Positions 27,167 through 35,685 of a stretch of 64,000 bases of DNA are shown here, one piece after another; position 1 is the stretch's first letter; each line of letters begins with the position of its first letter. The stretch covers positions 1,778,501 to 1,842,500 of the forward strand of contig NZ_JAUCBS010000013.1 of assembly GCF_034676705.1 (NCBI RefSeq). The letters are read 5' to 3'. Source of the DNA: Gemmobacter sp. (GTDB taxonomy: Bacteria; Pseudomonadota; Alphaproteobacteria; Rhodobacterales; Rhodobacteraceae). The notes beneath the pieces were generated by a model, which saw only the letters and a program-made list of their open reading frames with translations, did no database searches and was not told where the DNA came from. The translations under genes were made by a program, and so were the position numbers.

Positions 27167-27787
27167 GTGACCAAACGGACCGCTGCCAAGTACAAGATCG
27201 ACCGCCGCATGGGCGAAAACATCTGGGGCCGCGCCAAGTCGCCCCTGAACAAGCGGGAATACGGCCCCGGCCAGCACGGCCAGCGCCGCAAGAACAAGCT
27301 GTCGGATTTCGGCACCCAGCTGCGCGCCAAGCAGAAGCTGAAAGGCTACTACGGCGACCTGACCGAAAAGCAGTTCCGCAAGATCTATGGCGAGGCCGAG
27401 CGCGTCAAGGGCGACACGGGTGAAAACCTGATCGGCCTGCTGGAGCGTCGTCTGGATGCCGTGATCTACCGCGCGAAATTCGTCCCGACCGTGTTCGCCG
27501 CCCGCCAGTTCGTGAACCATGGCCACATCACCGTCAACGGTGCCCGCGTGAACATCGCGTCCTACCGCGTCAAGGAAGGCGACGTCATCGCCGTCCGCGA
27601 CCGGTCGCGTCAGCTGGCCATCGTGCTGGAATCGGTCGGCCTGACCGAGCGTGACGTGCCGGACTATCTGGAAGTCGACCACTCGAAGATGACCGCGACC
27701 TTCGTGCGCACCCCGGCCCTGGGCGACGTGCCCTATCCGGTGCAGATGGAACCGAACCTGGTCGTCGAATACTACGCGAAGAACTGA
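27167..27787 (+). CDS. rpsD: 30S ribosomal protein S4
   Basis: A 206-residue S4, an early assembly protein of the small subunit that binds 16S rRNA. It starts TKRTAAKYKIDRRMGENIWG and contains KREYGPGQHGQRRKNKLSDF and the S4 RNA-binding domain LERRLDAVIYRAKFVPTVF. GTG start at 27167 with an AAGGAG site 7 bases before. It is transcribed alone, bounded by hairpins on both sides. Confidence 0.97.
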   Translation: MTKRTAAKYKIDRRMGENIWGRAKSPLNKREYGPGQHGQRRKNKLSDFGTQLRAKQKLKGYYGDLTEKQFRKIYGEAERVKGDTGENLIGLLERRLDAVIYRAKFVPTVFAARQFVNHGHITVNGARVNIASYRVKEGDVIAVRDRSRQLAIVLESVGLTERDVPDYLEVDHSKMTATFVRTPALGDVPYPVQMEPNLVVEYYAKN

Positions 27788-27813
27788 TCCTTCGCCGGTC
27801 TTGTGCTTTGGGA

Positions 27814-27840
27814 AGGGGCTCGCCTTGTGCGGGCCCTTTT
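27814..27840 (+). terminator. Terminator after rpsD
   Basis: AAGGGGCTCGCC / GCGGGCCCTTTT forms an imperfect GC-rich stem ending in TTTT, about 25 bp after the rpsD stop. Confidence 0.55.
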
Positions 27841-27900
27841 CCTTTGGCGGGATGCGGAAGGGCACCGTCGCACGGGGGGCGCTGCCCCCCACGGCTTCGC

Positions 27901-27932
27901 CTCCCCCCGGGGTATTTCGGGCAAGATGATGG
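27901..27932 (+). repeat. Dispersed TATTT-type repeat
   Basis: CTCCCCCCGGGGTATTTCGG is followed by GCAAGATGATGG. It is preceded by palindromic GGGGGGCGCTGCCCCCC at 27874. Confidence 0.65.
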
Positions 27933-28018
27933 AGGCGGGTGTTGCGGGGCCGGCAGGTGGTGGGTAGCCTGTGAGGCAACGGCGGGTGCGAGGGTGGCAG
28001 GTGTTGGACGAATAATTG

Positions 28019-28627
28019 ATGCCGCGCCCGGATTATCGGCTGCCTGTGAAACAGCGGCTGATCGCACTGCCGATCATCATCTGGTTGCTTCTCGGTGTCT
28101 TGCAGACCGCCGGTGACATGTCCGGTTTCAGATTCTTGTCGTCGCCCGACTGGATTGACCGCAGTGTGATGTGGTCATGGATGGCAGCCGCTACACTGGC
28201 ACTGCTTTCTGCGTGGATGGCGCAGGTGGGTATGCGCTCGCAAGACATCTGGAAAGGCAAGACCCGGAGTCGGGTGTCTGCGTGCCTGGGTATGCTAGGC
28301 TGCGTGCTGGTGGGCGCTTGTGCAGGCCGCGAGTTTGTCTCCTCGGGTGTGCCGATGGTGATTGCCACCGTCGCTGGCACCCGGACCGAAATGGAGGTCA
28401 CGGTTCGCGCGGTGCCTGGCTACAGCGACAGGAAGTGTCGTCCCGAGGTCCGTCTGGAAGGCTTGGGTATCTATGGCCACATCTGCGGCATGTCCGACGA
28501 GAAGCACATCCGTCTGTCCCCTGGCGACCGGCTGACCATCGTCGGGCGCGGCACCTGGCGGGGGGTGTTCGTGGACGAGGTTCTGTTGCCCGCCAAACAA
28601 GGCAGCCAGCAGCATCTTTCCTTTTGA
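28019..28627 (+). CDS. Uncharacterised membrane protein
   Basis: A 202-residue protein of unknown family. Hydrophobic segments at about 14-30 (LIALPIIIWLLLGVLQTAG), 52-68 (WSWMAAATLALLSAWMA) and 88-102 (VSACLGMLGCVLVGACAG) suggest two or three membrane helices. A soluble C-terminal half follows with two cysteines (DRKCRPEV, HICGMSD). ATG 28019, with a TTG just before it as an alternative. GC content is visibly lower than the flanking genes and a dispersed repeat lies upstream, so it may be an acquisition. It is on the same strand as the next gene but has no evident functional link. Confidence 0.55.
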   Translation: MPRPDYRLPVKQRLIALPIIIWLLLGVLQTAGDMSGFRFLSSPDWIDRSVMWSWMAAATLALLSAWMAQVGMRSQDIWKGKTRSRVSACLGMLGCVLVGACAGREFVSSGVPMVIATVAGTRTEMEVTVRAVPGYSDRKCRPEVRLEGLGIYGHICGMSDEKHIRLSPGDRLTIVGRGTWRGVFVDEVLLPAKQGSQQHLSF

Positions 28628-28679
28628 CCGGTGGGCCCCTATCTCGCATCCGCAGAATGCAGCAACGGGGATCTGCCGG

Positions 28680-29210
28680 ATGGCCGACAAGAACAGTATC
28701 GAGGGACGTTTCGAACAGGGGCTGTTTTCCAGCCGCTGGCTGATGGCGCCGATGTATCTGGGGCTGGTGGTCAGCCTGGGGATGCTGACCATCGTCTTCG
28801 TCAAGGAACTGGCCTATTACGCCGCCAAGACCTTTACCATGGGCGCTGATCAGGCGATCCTGGCGATCCTGACGCTGATCGACCTGTCGCTGGCGGCGAA
28901 CCTGCTGCTGATCGTGCTGTTCTCGGGCTACGAGAATTTCGTGTCCAAGCTGGATCTGGGCGATGCGCGCGACCGGCCCAGCTGGATGGGCAAGGTGGAC
29001 TTTTCCGGGCTGAAGCTGAAGCTGATCGCCTCGATCGTCGCCATCTCGGGGATCCACCTGCTGAAGGTGTTCATGGAGATCGGCAAGGGCGCTGCCACGA
29101 CCGACCCGGAAAAGCTGAAATGGATGGTCATCATCCATCTGACCTTCGTGCTGTCGGGCGTGCTGCTGGCCGCGATGGACTGGCTGACCGCGCGCACGCC
29201 AAAGCACTGA
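28680..29210 (+). CDS. UPF0114 / TIGR00645 family membrane protein (YqhA-like)
   Basis: A 176-residue inner-membrane protein. It begins RFEQGLFSSRWLMAPMYLGL and has four hydrophobic helices; the family-typical LIDLSLAANLLLIVLFSGYE and KLIASIVAISGIHLLK are present, with a final helix ending LTARTPKH. Function is unknown for the family. ATG 28680 is 50 bp after the preceding gene. Confidence 0.88.
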   Translation: MADKNSIEGRFEQGLFSSRWLMAPMYLGLVVSLGMLTIVFVKELAYYAAKTFTMGADQAILAILTLIDLSLAANLLLIVLFSGYENFVSKLDLGDARDRPSWMGKVDFSGLKLKLIASIVAISGIHLLKVFMEIGKGAATTDPEKLKWMVIIHLTFVLSGVLLAAMDWLTARTPKH

Positions 29211-29278
29211 CTTTGCCACTGGTCAGAGGGCTGCTGCACCGCTAGAACGCCCCTGCACCGCAGGGGAGTTCCGCAGCC

Positions 29279-30367
29279 ATGCATCCGACCATCAGGCCGC
29301 AACCGGGCATTCTGGACATTGCGCTCTATCAGGGTGGCCAGTCCCATGTGGCGGGTGTGTCCAATGTGGTGAAGCTGTCGTCGAACGAGAATCCGTTCGG
29401 CGCCTCGGACAAGGCCAAGGATACGTTCCAGCGGTCGGTCCACACGCTGCACCGCTATCCGTCGACCGACCATGCCGGGTTGCGTCAGGCTATTGCCGAT
29501 GTCTATGGCCTGGCCGCCGACCGCATCATCTGCGGGGCAGGCTCGGACGAGATCATCACCTTTCTGTGCCAGGCCTATGCCGGCCCGGGGGATGAGGTGA
29601 TCCATACCGAACATGGTTTCCTGATGTATGCCATTTCGGCCCGGGCCGTGGGCGCGACCCCGGTTTCGGTGCCGGAGCGTGAACGCACCACCGATGTGGA
29701 CGCGATCCTGGCCGCCTGCACCGACCGCACGCGGCTGGTGTTCCTGGCCAATCCGAACAACCCCACCGGCACGATGATCGGGCAGGGCGAGATTGCCCGC
29801 CTGGCCGCCGGCCTGCCACCGCAGGTGCTGCTGGTGCTGGACGGGGCCTATTCGGAATATGTCGCCGGCTATGATGGCGGCGCCGTTCTGGTCGACAGCC
29901 GCGACAATGTGGTGATGACGCGGACCTTTTCCAAGATTTTCGGGCTGGGCGGGCTGCGGATCGGCTGGGGCTATGGCCCCTCGCATGTGATCGAGGTGCT
30001 GAACCGCGTGCGGGGGCCGTTCAACCTGTCCACCGCCGCGCTGGACACCGCCGAGGCGGCGGTGCGCGATCAGGACTGGGTGAACAAGTGCCGGTCGGAA
30101 AACACCCGGATGCGCGCCTGGCTGGCCGAGACGCTGGCCGAATTCGGCGTGCCGTCGGATACCTCGACGGCCAATTTCATCCTCGCCCGGTTCCAGAGCC
30201 CGGCCGAGGCCGAGGCCTGCGACACATTCCTGAAAGAACGCGGGCTGATCGTGCGGCAGGTGGCAGGCTATGGCCTGCCGCATTGCCTGCGCATCACCGT
30301 GGGCGACGAGGCGAGCTGCCGCCGCGTGGCCCATGCCATCGGCCAGTTCAAGGGCGCGCGGGAATGA
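29279..30367 (+). CDS. hisC: Histidinol-phosphate aminotransferase
   Basis: A 362-residue fold-type I aminotransferase. Signatures: KLSSNENPFGAS at the N-terminus, FLANPNNPTGTMIG, DGAYSEYV with the PLP aspartate region, and TFSKIFGLGGLRIGWG with the Schiff-base lysine. HisC-type enzymes transaminate imidazole-acetol phosphate. In genomes where it pairs with prephenate/arogenate dehydrogenase, as here (4-bp ATGA overlap with the next gene), it often also acts in tyrosine and phenylalanine synthesis. Confidence 0.92.
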   Translation: MHPTIRPQPGILDIALYQGGQSHVAGVSNVVKLSSNENPFGASDKAKDTFQRSVHTLHRYPSTDHAGLRQAIADVYGLAADRIICGAGSDEIITFLCQAYAGPGDEVIHTEHGFLMYAISARAVGATPVSVPERERTTDVDAILAACTDRTRLVFLANPNNPTGTMIGQGEIARLAAGLPPQVLLVLDGAYSEYVAGYDGGAVLVDSRDNVVMTRTFSKIFGLGGLRIGWGYGPSHVIEVLNRVRGPFNLSTAALDTAEAAVRDQDWVNKCRSENTRMRAWLAETLAEFGVPSDTSTANFILARFQSPAEAEACDTFLKERGLIVRQVAGYGLPHCLRITVGDEASCRRVAHAIGQFKGARE

Positions 30368-31293
30368 CCCAGGTTTACGGCCGCGTGGCCCTGATCGGGC
30401 TGGGGCTGATCGCCTCGTCCATGGGCCATGCCATGCGGCGGCAGGGGCTGGCCGGGCATATCGCCGGCCATGCGAAAACCGCCGAAACCCGCGCCGCTGC
30501 GCTGGAGATCGGGTTTTGCGACAGTGTCCATGCCACGGCGGCCGAGGCGGTGGCGGGCGCCGATCTGGTGGTGCTGGCGGTGCCGGTTGGCGCGATGGGA
30601 GAGATCGCGGCGGAAATTGCGCCGTTCCTCAAGCCAGGTTGCACGGTGACCGATGTGGGGTCGGTCAAGGGCGCCGTGGCCGATGCGGTGGCGCCGCATC
30701 TGCCCGCTGGCGTGCAGTTCATTCCCGGCCATCCGATGGCGGGCACGGAATATTCCGGCCCGCATTCCGGCTTTGCCACGCTGTTCCAGAACCGCTGGTG
30801 GCTGCTGACGCCGCTTGATGGCACCGATCCGGCCGCGCTGGCCCGGTTGCGCGCGCTGGTCGAGGGGTTCGGCGCCAAGGTCGACGAGATGGAGGTGGCG
30901 CACCACGATCTGGTGGTGGCCGTGGTCAGCCATGCGCCGCATCTGATCGCCTATACCATGGTGGGCGTGGCCGACCACATGCGCCGGGTCTCCAGTTCCG
31001 AGATCATCCAGTATTCGGCAGCCGGTTTCCGCGATTTTACCCGCATTGCCGCCAGCGACCCCACCATGTGGCGCGATGTGTTCCTGACCAACAAGGAGGC
31101 GGTGCTGGATATTCTGGGCCGCTTCACCGAAGAGCTGTTCATGCTGCAACGCGCCATCCGCATGGGGGATGGTGAGCAGCTTCACGCCTATTTCACCCGC
31201 ACCCGTGCAATCCGTCGTGGCATCATCGAGGCGGGGCAGGATACTGCGGCCCCGGACTTTGGCCGGGCAGGGGATTCGGGGCGAAAGGGCTAG
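30364..31293 (+). CDS. tyrA: Prephenate/arogenate dehydrogenase
   Basis: A 309-residue NAD(P)-dependent dehydrogenase of tyrosine synthesis. The Rossmann motif is VALIGLGLIASSMGHAMRRQG; further elements are DVGSVKGAV, FIPGHPMAGTEYSGP (prephenate-site His) and VSHAPHLIAYTMV. The start codon overlaps the hisC stop (ATGA), showing translational coupling. Whether it prefers prephenate or arogenate cannot be told from sequence here. The next gene starts 3 bp after the stop. Confidence 0.9.
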   Translation: MTQVYGRVALIGLGLIASSMGHAMRRQGLAGHIAGHAKTAETRAAALEIGFCDSVHATAAEAVAGADLVVLAVPVGAMGEIAAEIAPFLKPGCTVTDVGSVKGAVADAVAPHLPAGVQFIPGHPMAGTEYSGPHSGFATLFQNRWWLLTPLDGTDPAALARLRALVEGFGAKVDEMEVAHHDLVVAVVSHAPHLIAYTMVGVADHMRRVSSSEIIQYSAAGFRDFTRIAASDPTMWRDVFLTNKEAVLDILGRFTEELFMLQRAIRMGDGEQLHAYFTRTRAIRRGIIEAGQDTAAPDFGRAGDSGRKG

Positions 31294-31296
31294 GCA

Positions 31297-32949
31297 GTGC
31301 GGATCGGTGGGGTTCTGGGGGCAGGGGGGCTGCTGATTGCGGCGCTGGCGGTGCCGGCATTGGCCGAGGCGCCGGAACGGTCCTTGCGTCCGCATGCCCG
31401 CCCGGTGCTGCAAACCGCGCAACCGATGGCCCGGCCCGTGGTGACCGCCCCGGTGGCCAGCCCTGCGCCCGAGGCGCGGCCCGAGACGGCGGCGCCGGTG
31501 GTGGTGGCCGAGCCGGTTGTGCCGGCCGAGGCCCCCGCGCCCGTGGTTCCTGCTGCCGAAACGCCGGTGGTCGTTGCACCAGCGCCCGTTGCGCCTGTTG
31601 CCGAGACGCCCGCGCCGGTTGCCGGCACCGAGGCGCCGCGTGCGGCCGAGGCACCGGCGTCGGTGACTGCGCCCGAGGTGCCGCCCGTGGCCAGAACGCC
31701 CGCGCCCGCCGCTCCGGTGGCTGCCAGCGAACCCGTGCCAGCGCCGGCGGAGACCGTGATCCCTGCGCCGGCTGCGGTTGCCGAGCCGGCGCCCGCTGCT
31801 CCGGTGGCTTCGCCGGCTCCGGTCGTCCTGCCAAGGCCCGGGCAACTGGCGCTGTCCTCGGCCCCGCCGCCGGCGTTGCAGGCGCCTGTTGCCGGACCGG
31901 CGCCCGTGGTGGCCACCGTTCCGCCCGCCCTGCCGCAGATCGCGCCGCTGGCGCTGCCATCCGCGCCGCCCCCCGGCCTGCGGGCGCCGACGCCGCCCGT
32001 GGTTCCGGCGCCGCCTGTCGCCGCGGCCGAACCCGCGCCCGGCTGGCACGATGCGCCTGCGCCGGCCCTGCGCCCGCAGGGGCGCGAGGGTGGCCGCGCG
32101 GCCGGCGCGCCGCAATCGCTGCAACCCGACCCGACGTTCGAACAATCGGCCCCGCCGCCGGCCCGTCAGGCGGCCAGCGCCGATGGCTGGCAGCCTGCCG
32201 CCGATCCCGACCTGCGCCCGAAAACCCGGCCTGCCGCGCCGCCTGCCGCTGCTGCTGCGCCGGTCGAGGAACCCACGCTGGCCACCCGCTTTGTCGCCGC
32301 GCTGCGCCCCGAACCCCGCCCCTCGGGGCTGGAGCGCAAGGCCCGCCCGGCGGTGCAGCCCGAAAACCTGGAACCCGTTGCCGCCATCATCCGCCCGGCG
32401 CCCGGCCCCGGCCCGGTGACCGGCAAGCGCGGATCGGTCTGCGGCGTGCCGACCATCCGGGGGGAAACCATATCGCCCATCGTGGGCCGGGCCGGGGGCT
32501 GCGGCGTGGCCAATCCGGTGCGCATCACCGGCGTGGCGGGGGTTGCGCTATCGCAGCCGTCGATCGTCGATTGCGATACGGCGCGCGCCCTGCATGCCTG
32601 GGTTGACCGGGCGCTGAAACCGGCATTCGGCAACACCGGCGGCGGCGTGACCGCGTTGCAGATCGCCGGGCATTACGTCTGCCGCACCCGCAACCACCGC
32701 AAGGGCGCCCGGCTTTCGGAACATTCCAAGGGCAAGGCCATCGACGTATCGGCCATCATCCTGGCGAACGGGCAGAAACTGTCGATCCTGCGCGACTACA
32801 AGGGCCGCAGCGGCGCGCCGATCCGGGCGGCGCACAAGGCGGCCTGCGGTATCTTTGGCACCACGCTGGGCCCGGGGTCGGACGGCATGCACGAAGACCA
32901 CCTGCATTTAGATACCGCCCGCCACCGCAACGGCGCCTATTGCCGCTGA
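31297..32949 (+). CDS. Extensin-family protein with long Pro/Ala-rich linker
   Basis: A 550-residue exported protein with GTG start. Signal peptide IGGVLGAGGLLIAALAVPALAE. Residues about 45-360 are almost entirely Pro, Ala, Val and Glu in loose repeats (PAPVAPVAETPAPV). The C-terminal 180 residues form the extensin-like/DUF1105-type domain: GKRGSVCGVPTIRGE, paired cysteines, HYVCRTRN, LSEHSKGKAIDVSAI and HEDHLHLDTARHR, which resembles a peptidase M15-like metal site (EHSKGKAID and HxH). The linker probably spans the periplasm or peptidoglycan. It follows tyrA by 3 bp and may be read through from it. Confidence 0.8.
   Translation: MRIGGVLGAGGLLIAALAVPALAEAPERSLRPHARPVLQTAQPMARPVVTAPVASPAPEARPETAAPVVVAEPVVPAEAPAPVVPAAETPVVVAPAPVAPVAETPAPVAGTEAPRAAEAPASVTAPEVPPVARTPAPAAPVAASEPVPAPAETVIPAPAAVAEPAPAAPVASPAPVVLPRPGQLALSSAPPPALQAPVAGPAPVVATVPPALPQIAPLALPSAPPPGLRAPTPPVVPAPPVAAAEPAPGWHDAPAPALRPQGREGGRAAGAPQSLQPDPTFEQSAPPPARQAASADGWQPAADPDLRPKTRPAAPPAAAAAPVEEPTLATRFVAALRPEPRPSGLERKARPAVQPENLEPVAAIIRPAPGPGPVTGKRGSVCGVPTIRGETISPIVGRAGGCGVANPVRITGVAGVALSQPSIVDCDTARALHAWVDRALKPAFGNTGGGVTALQIAGHYVCRTRNHRKGARLSEHSKGKAIDVSAIILANGQKLSILRDYKGRSGAPIRAAHKAACGIFGTTLGPGSDGMHEDHLHLDTARHRNGAYCR
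31440..32040 (+). repeat. Degenerate Pro/Ala-coding low-complexity repeat
   Basis: About 600 bp of imperfect GCGCCCGTT/GCGCCGGTG-type units within the extensin-family gene, encoding Pro-Ala-Pro-Val blocks. It is prone to length variation by slippage. Confidence 0.7.
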
Positions 32950-32990
32950 TCCGGCGCCGGCCCATGGCATGCAGATCCCGGACATGACAA

Positions 32991-33010
32991 CGGCCCGCGC
33001 AGGCGGGCCG
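32991..33010. terminator. Shared hairpin between convergent genes
   Basis: CGGCCCGC and GCGGGCCG arms with a short loop lie 40 bp after the extensin-family gene and 75 bp after the DUF6324 stop. No strong T-tract is present. Confidence 0.4.
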
Positions 33011-33085
33011 GTCGGGGGGCTGGCCTGCACACGCGGGCCGCTGGTGGTTGGATGGCCGGCCGCAAGGGAGCGGCGGCCCCCGGGA

Positions 33086-33319
33086 TCAGCCGCGCGGCTT
33101 GCCGGTCTTGCCCTTGGCCTTGCCGGCCGCGCTGTCGCCGATCCGGCGCGCGGCATCGGCGGCGGCGCGCAGTTCCTCGGCGATTTCCTCGGCTTCTTCG
33201 GGGTCGAAATCCAGCGGCAGTTCAAAACCGTCCGCCTCGACATAGATGCGCACCATGCCGTCGGTCGTCGGCCCGATTTGCAGATTCGCCGCAATGTCGC
33301 TTTGCTTGTTGATGCCCAT
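33086..33319 (-). CDS. DUF6324-like small protein
   Basis: A 77-residue acidic then lysine-rich protein. MGINKQSDIAANLQIGPTTD is followed by MVRIYVEADGFELPLDFDPE, a helix and a basic tail (KAKGKTGKPRG). I recall this pattern from a short family restricted to Rhodobacterales; function unknown. A GGAGAT site precedes the ATG at 33319. Confidence 0.7.
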   Translation of the reverse strand: MGINKQSDIAANLQIGPTTDGMVRIYVEADGFELPLDFDPEEAEEIAEELRAAADAARRIGDSAAGKAKGKTGKPRG

Positions 33320-33372
33320 GGCGGATCTCCGGGTGCTGGCCGCAGAGGGAGAGGCGCGCTGCGGTGGGGGGA

Positions 33373-33449
33373 TGGTACCGCCTCCCCGGCTCGAACGGGG
33401 GACCTCTGGATCCACAATCCAGCGCTCTAACCAACTGAGCTAAGGCGGC
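33373..33449 (-). tRNA. tRNA-His (GTG anticodon)
   Basis: The cloverleaf reads GCCGCCT TA GCTC...GAGC, anticodon arm CTGGA TTGTGGA TCCAG, T-arm CCCCGTTCGAGCCGGGG, then AGGCGGT, A73 and an encoded CCA. The anticodon is GTG. The base before G1 is T, so there is no genomic G at position -1; G1 pairs with T72. This is the known alphaproteobacterial exception to the universal tRNA-His rule. Confidence 0.95.
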
Positions 33450-33501
33450 ACTGGCGGTCGTTTACCCCCGACCGCCGGGGATTGCAAGCGGGCTTTCGCG
33501 G

Positions 33502-33693
33502 CTATTTTCGCCCGGTTTCCCACGCGGTGCGCAGCGCCTCGGCCAAGGTGGCGGCACAGCCGATCTGGTTCATCAGGATCAGCACCAGACGGGCGTTCAG
33601 GGCATGGCTTTCCGCCTCGGTCAGGCCATCATGGGCGGCGATCAGGGCGGCATGGCTGCCTTCGCGGTCGGTCAGGTTGGGGGCGGTGATCAG
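33502..33693 (-). pseudogene. DUF2783-family remnant
   Basis: About 60 codons matching the DUF2783 pattern: APNLTDREGSHAALIAAHDG, then LTEAESHALNARLVLILMNQIG and ALRTA. No convincing start codon is left (a CTG lies too close to an AAGGAG), and the preceding gene in the operon is broken, so I list it as decaying. These small proteins usually accompany MhpA-like FAD monooxygenases. Confidence 0.6.
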
Positions 33694-33699
33694 ACTCCT

Positions 33700-34797
33700 T
33701 GGCCAGCGCAGGGGCCAGCGCGGCGCGCAGGGATTCGGCGTCGAACGCCCGCCAGCGGGCCACCCCATGCCGATCGGGGCGGATCGGATGGACCGCACCC
33801 GGCGCGTCGCCCGGATCGCGGGCACGCAGCGCCTCGTTGCCCCGCCGCGCTTGGCGCCAGATGGGGCAGGGGCAGGCCATCTGGCGCGGCGGCATCAATC
33901 GTCAGCAGGGTAAAGCCCTGCAACCGCGGCAGCAGCCAGCCATTGTCCAGCGGCGCATTGCGGAACGGCCTGGACGCCGGCGATTTCGGCGTGATGAAAC
34001 CGGTTGCGCGGGTGGAATTCAGGATATTTTCATCCGTCGCCTGCACCCGCTCGGCATCGTAGCTGTCCAGCAGCCGGTCGGGTGCCGTGCCCTCATCGCC
34101 CGATTGGAAATGCGGCTCGAACCAGAGCCAGCGTGCGGTGGGGAAATCGGCCTGCATGCGGACATCGGCGATCAGGAAATTGCCCTAGAACACCCGGCCG
34201 TCGAAACCCGGCCCCAGAATCCCGCGCAAGGGGCTGCGCGCGCCGTCGCGGGCGATCAGACAGTCGGCCTGCACCTGATAGGGGCTGTCGGGCGTGGCCA
34301 CATCCAGCACCACATGGTCGGCTTGCTGCACCAGCCCACCCACCCGGTTGCGGCCCCGGATCTCGATCAGGCCGCCTTGCGCTTGCGCGGCCACTCGACA
34401 TGGGGCTGTTGCCGGTTGATGAAGGCGGGCAAGGCATGGCCGCCATCGGGCACAGGTCGAATGCATGACGCAGGCGGCCATCGTGGAACACCTTGCCGGT
34501 GTTCCAGACCACGCCCTTGGCCATCATCGGCGCCACGGCGCCCAGCCGGTCGCAAATCTCCAGCGTGCGCTTGGCAAAACAGATGGCGCGGCTGCCGGCG
34601 CCGACGCCTTCATGATCGTCCAGCAGCAGCACCGGCACGCCGCGCCGCCCCAGATCCAGCGCCATCGCCAGGCCGATGGGCCCGCCGCCCACCACCACCA
34701 CCCTGTCCCGGCGGGCCGGGCCATCCTGATCGGGCGATCGGGCATAGGGATACAGCCGGAACGCCAGATCATAGCGCTGTTCCACGACATCCTTCAT
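33700..34797 (-). pseudogene. Degraded MhpA-like FAD-dependent aromatic monooxygenase
   Basis: The 5' part (from ATG 34797) reads RVVVVGGGPIGLAMALDLGR (FAD-binding GxGxxG) and LLDDHEGVGAGSRAICFAKR, typical of 3-(3-hydroxyphenyl)propionate hydroxylase-like enzymes. The frame then shifts near 34480-34400 and continues as LIARDGARSPLRGILG up to a stop at 34185. Beyond it, FLIADVRMQADFPTARWLWF and LLDSYDAERVQATDENILNS are recognisable, but the roughly 90-residue segment that normally lies between them is missing. So there is a frameshift, a nonsense codon and an internal deletion. Confidence 0.8.
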
Positions 34798-34839
34798 CGG
34801 CCAGCCTCCCCGCCTGCCATGCCCCCTCGGGGCCGATCC

Positions 34840-35220
34840 TTAGCCCTGCAAGGCCGCCCACATCGCCAGATCGCGTTCCGCGGTCCAGATGCGCGGGGTG
34901 TCCATACCGCGCGCCTCGTCAAAGGCGCGGGCCACGTTGAACGGCAGACAATGTTCATAAATCGCGTAGCTGGCGAATTTCGGGTCGCATTCGGCGCGCA
35001 CGGCATCCCAGGCCTCTTTCAGGCTGCCACCGCGCGTGGCGATCCGTTCGACCGGGCGAAAGGTCGATTGCACGAAATCGCGGGTGTTCTCGATGGCCTT
35101 GTCCACCATCGCGCGCCCCACCAGCGCATCGTCCCGGCCCGGCGCAATGGCATCCACCCCGAACCCCTTGATCCGGTCCAGCGTGCCGCCCCAGTCGCGG
35201 AAATGCCCGTTGACGCGCAA
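34840..35220 (-). pseudogene. C-terminal fragment, possible MBL-fold hydrolase of the same operon
   Basis: About 120 codons, with key stretches ENTRDFVQSTFRPVERIATR, YAIYEHCLPFNVARAFDEA and TPRIWTAERDLAMWAALQG. This resembles the C-terminal part of MBL-fold proteins encoded beside MhpA-like monooxygenases; I hold the name loosely. The N-terminal part is cut off exactly where the mobile region begins at 35221. It lies just upstream of the monooxygenase remnant on the same strand. Confidence 0.5.
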
Positions 35221-35685
35221 CTAATTGTGCCGCAATGAGGTTCTCAGATTGTGGCACCATAAAAGAACACGTTTTCCTTTTGGAAACATATAGATTGCGC
35301 AGATGCGTTGCGGCGCAATTGGTAACATTGCGCCACAGCTTAAGTCTTTTTTTATTGAAGGTGCCTTGGGTTGGGAAACCGATTGGGAAAGCTGGCGCGC
35401 AATGTCGCTCTTGCCTTCCATCAGTCCAAAAGCATGTTCCATGCGTCTTTTCAGCACTTCGATCATGCCTTCCAGATTTCCTCGGCGAACACCGCGTTGG
35501 TAAGTTTTCGCACCCGCACCGATTGCCAACAGCCTGCCCAGATCGTCGATGATGGTGGTGTAGTCGGCGAGCTGCTTCGACTCCTCATCAGCCTTGAAGC
35601 CTTCAACCAGAGTCTTAACGACCGCCACGATGGTGTCGTTGTTGCAAACAGCCAACACTCGGATAATCGCCCACTCGTCCGGTGT
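35221..35685 (-). pseudogene. C-terminal part of the transposon's regulator
   Basis: About 155 codons beginning TPDEWAIIRVLAVCNNDTIV, containing DYTTIIDDLGRLLAIGAGAK and LKRRMEHAFGLMEGKSDIAR, with a stop at 35221. It is helical and lower in GC than the chromosome. The IS5-type element directly abuts its 5' end; the HTH-like N-terminal piece lies on the other side of that element on the same strand. The two halves are not in phase across the IS, so bases were probably lost. Confidence 0.45.
35302..35330. repeat. Transposon-border motif, left region
   Basis: TGCGGCGCAATTGGTAACA, then ATTGCGCCACA. The whole is a near-palindrome (TGCGGCGCAAT / ATTGCGCCACA), and its first part matches the right-border repeats at 43697-43715. 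A related inverted pair, GTGCCGCAAT / ATTGTGGCAC, lies at 35227-35257. Confidence 0.5.

Noticed and set aside
31440..32040. Possible CRISPR array or tandem repeat locus
   Set aside because: The repeats are short, imperfect, in frame and encode a Pro/Ala linker; there are no spacers or cas genes.
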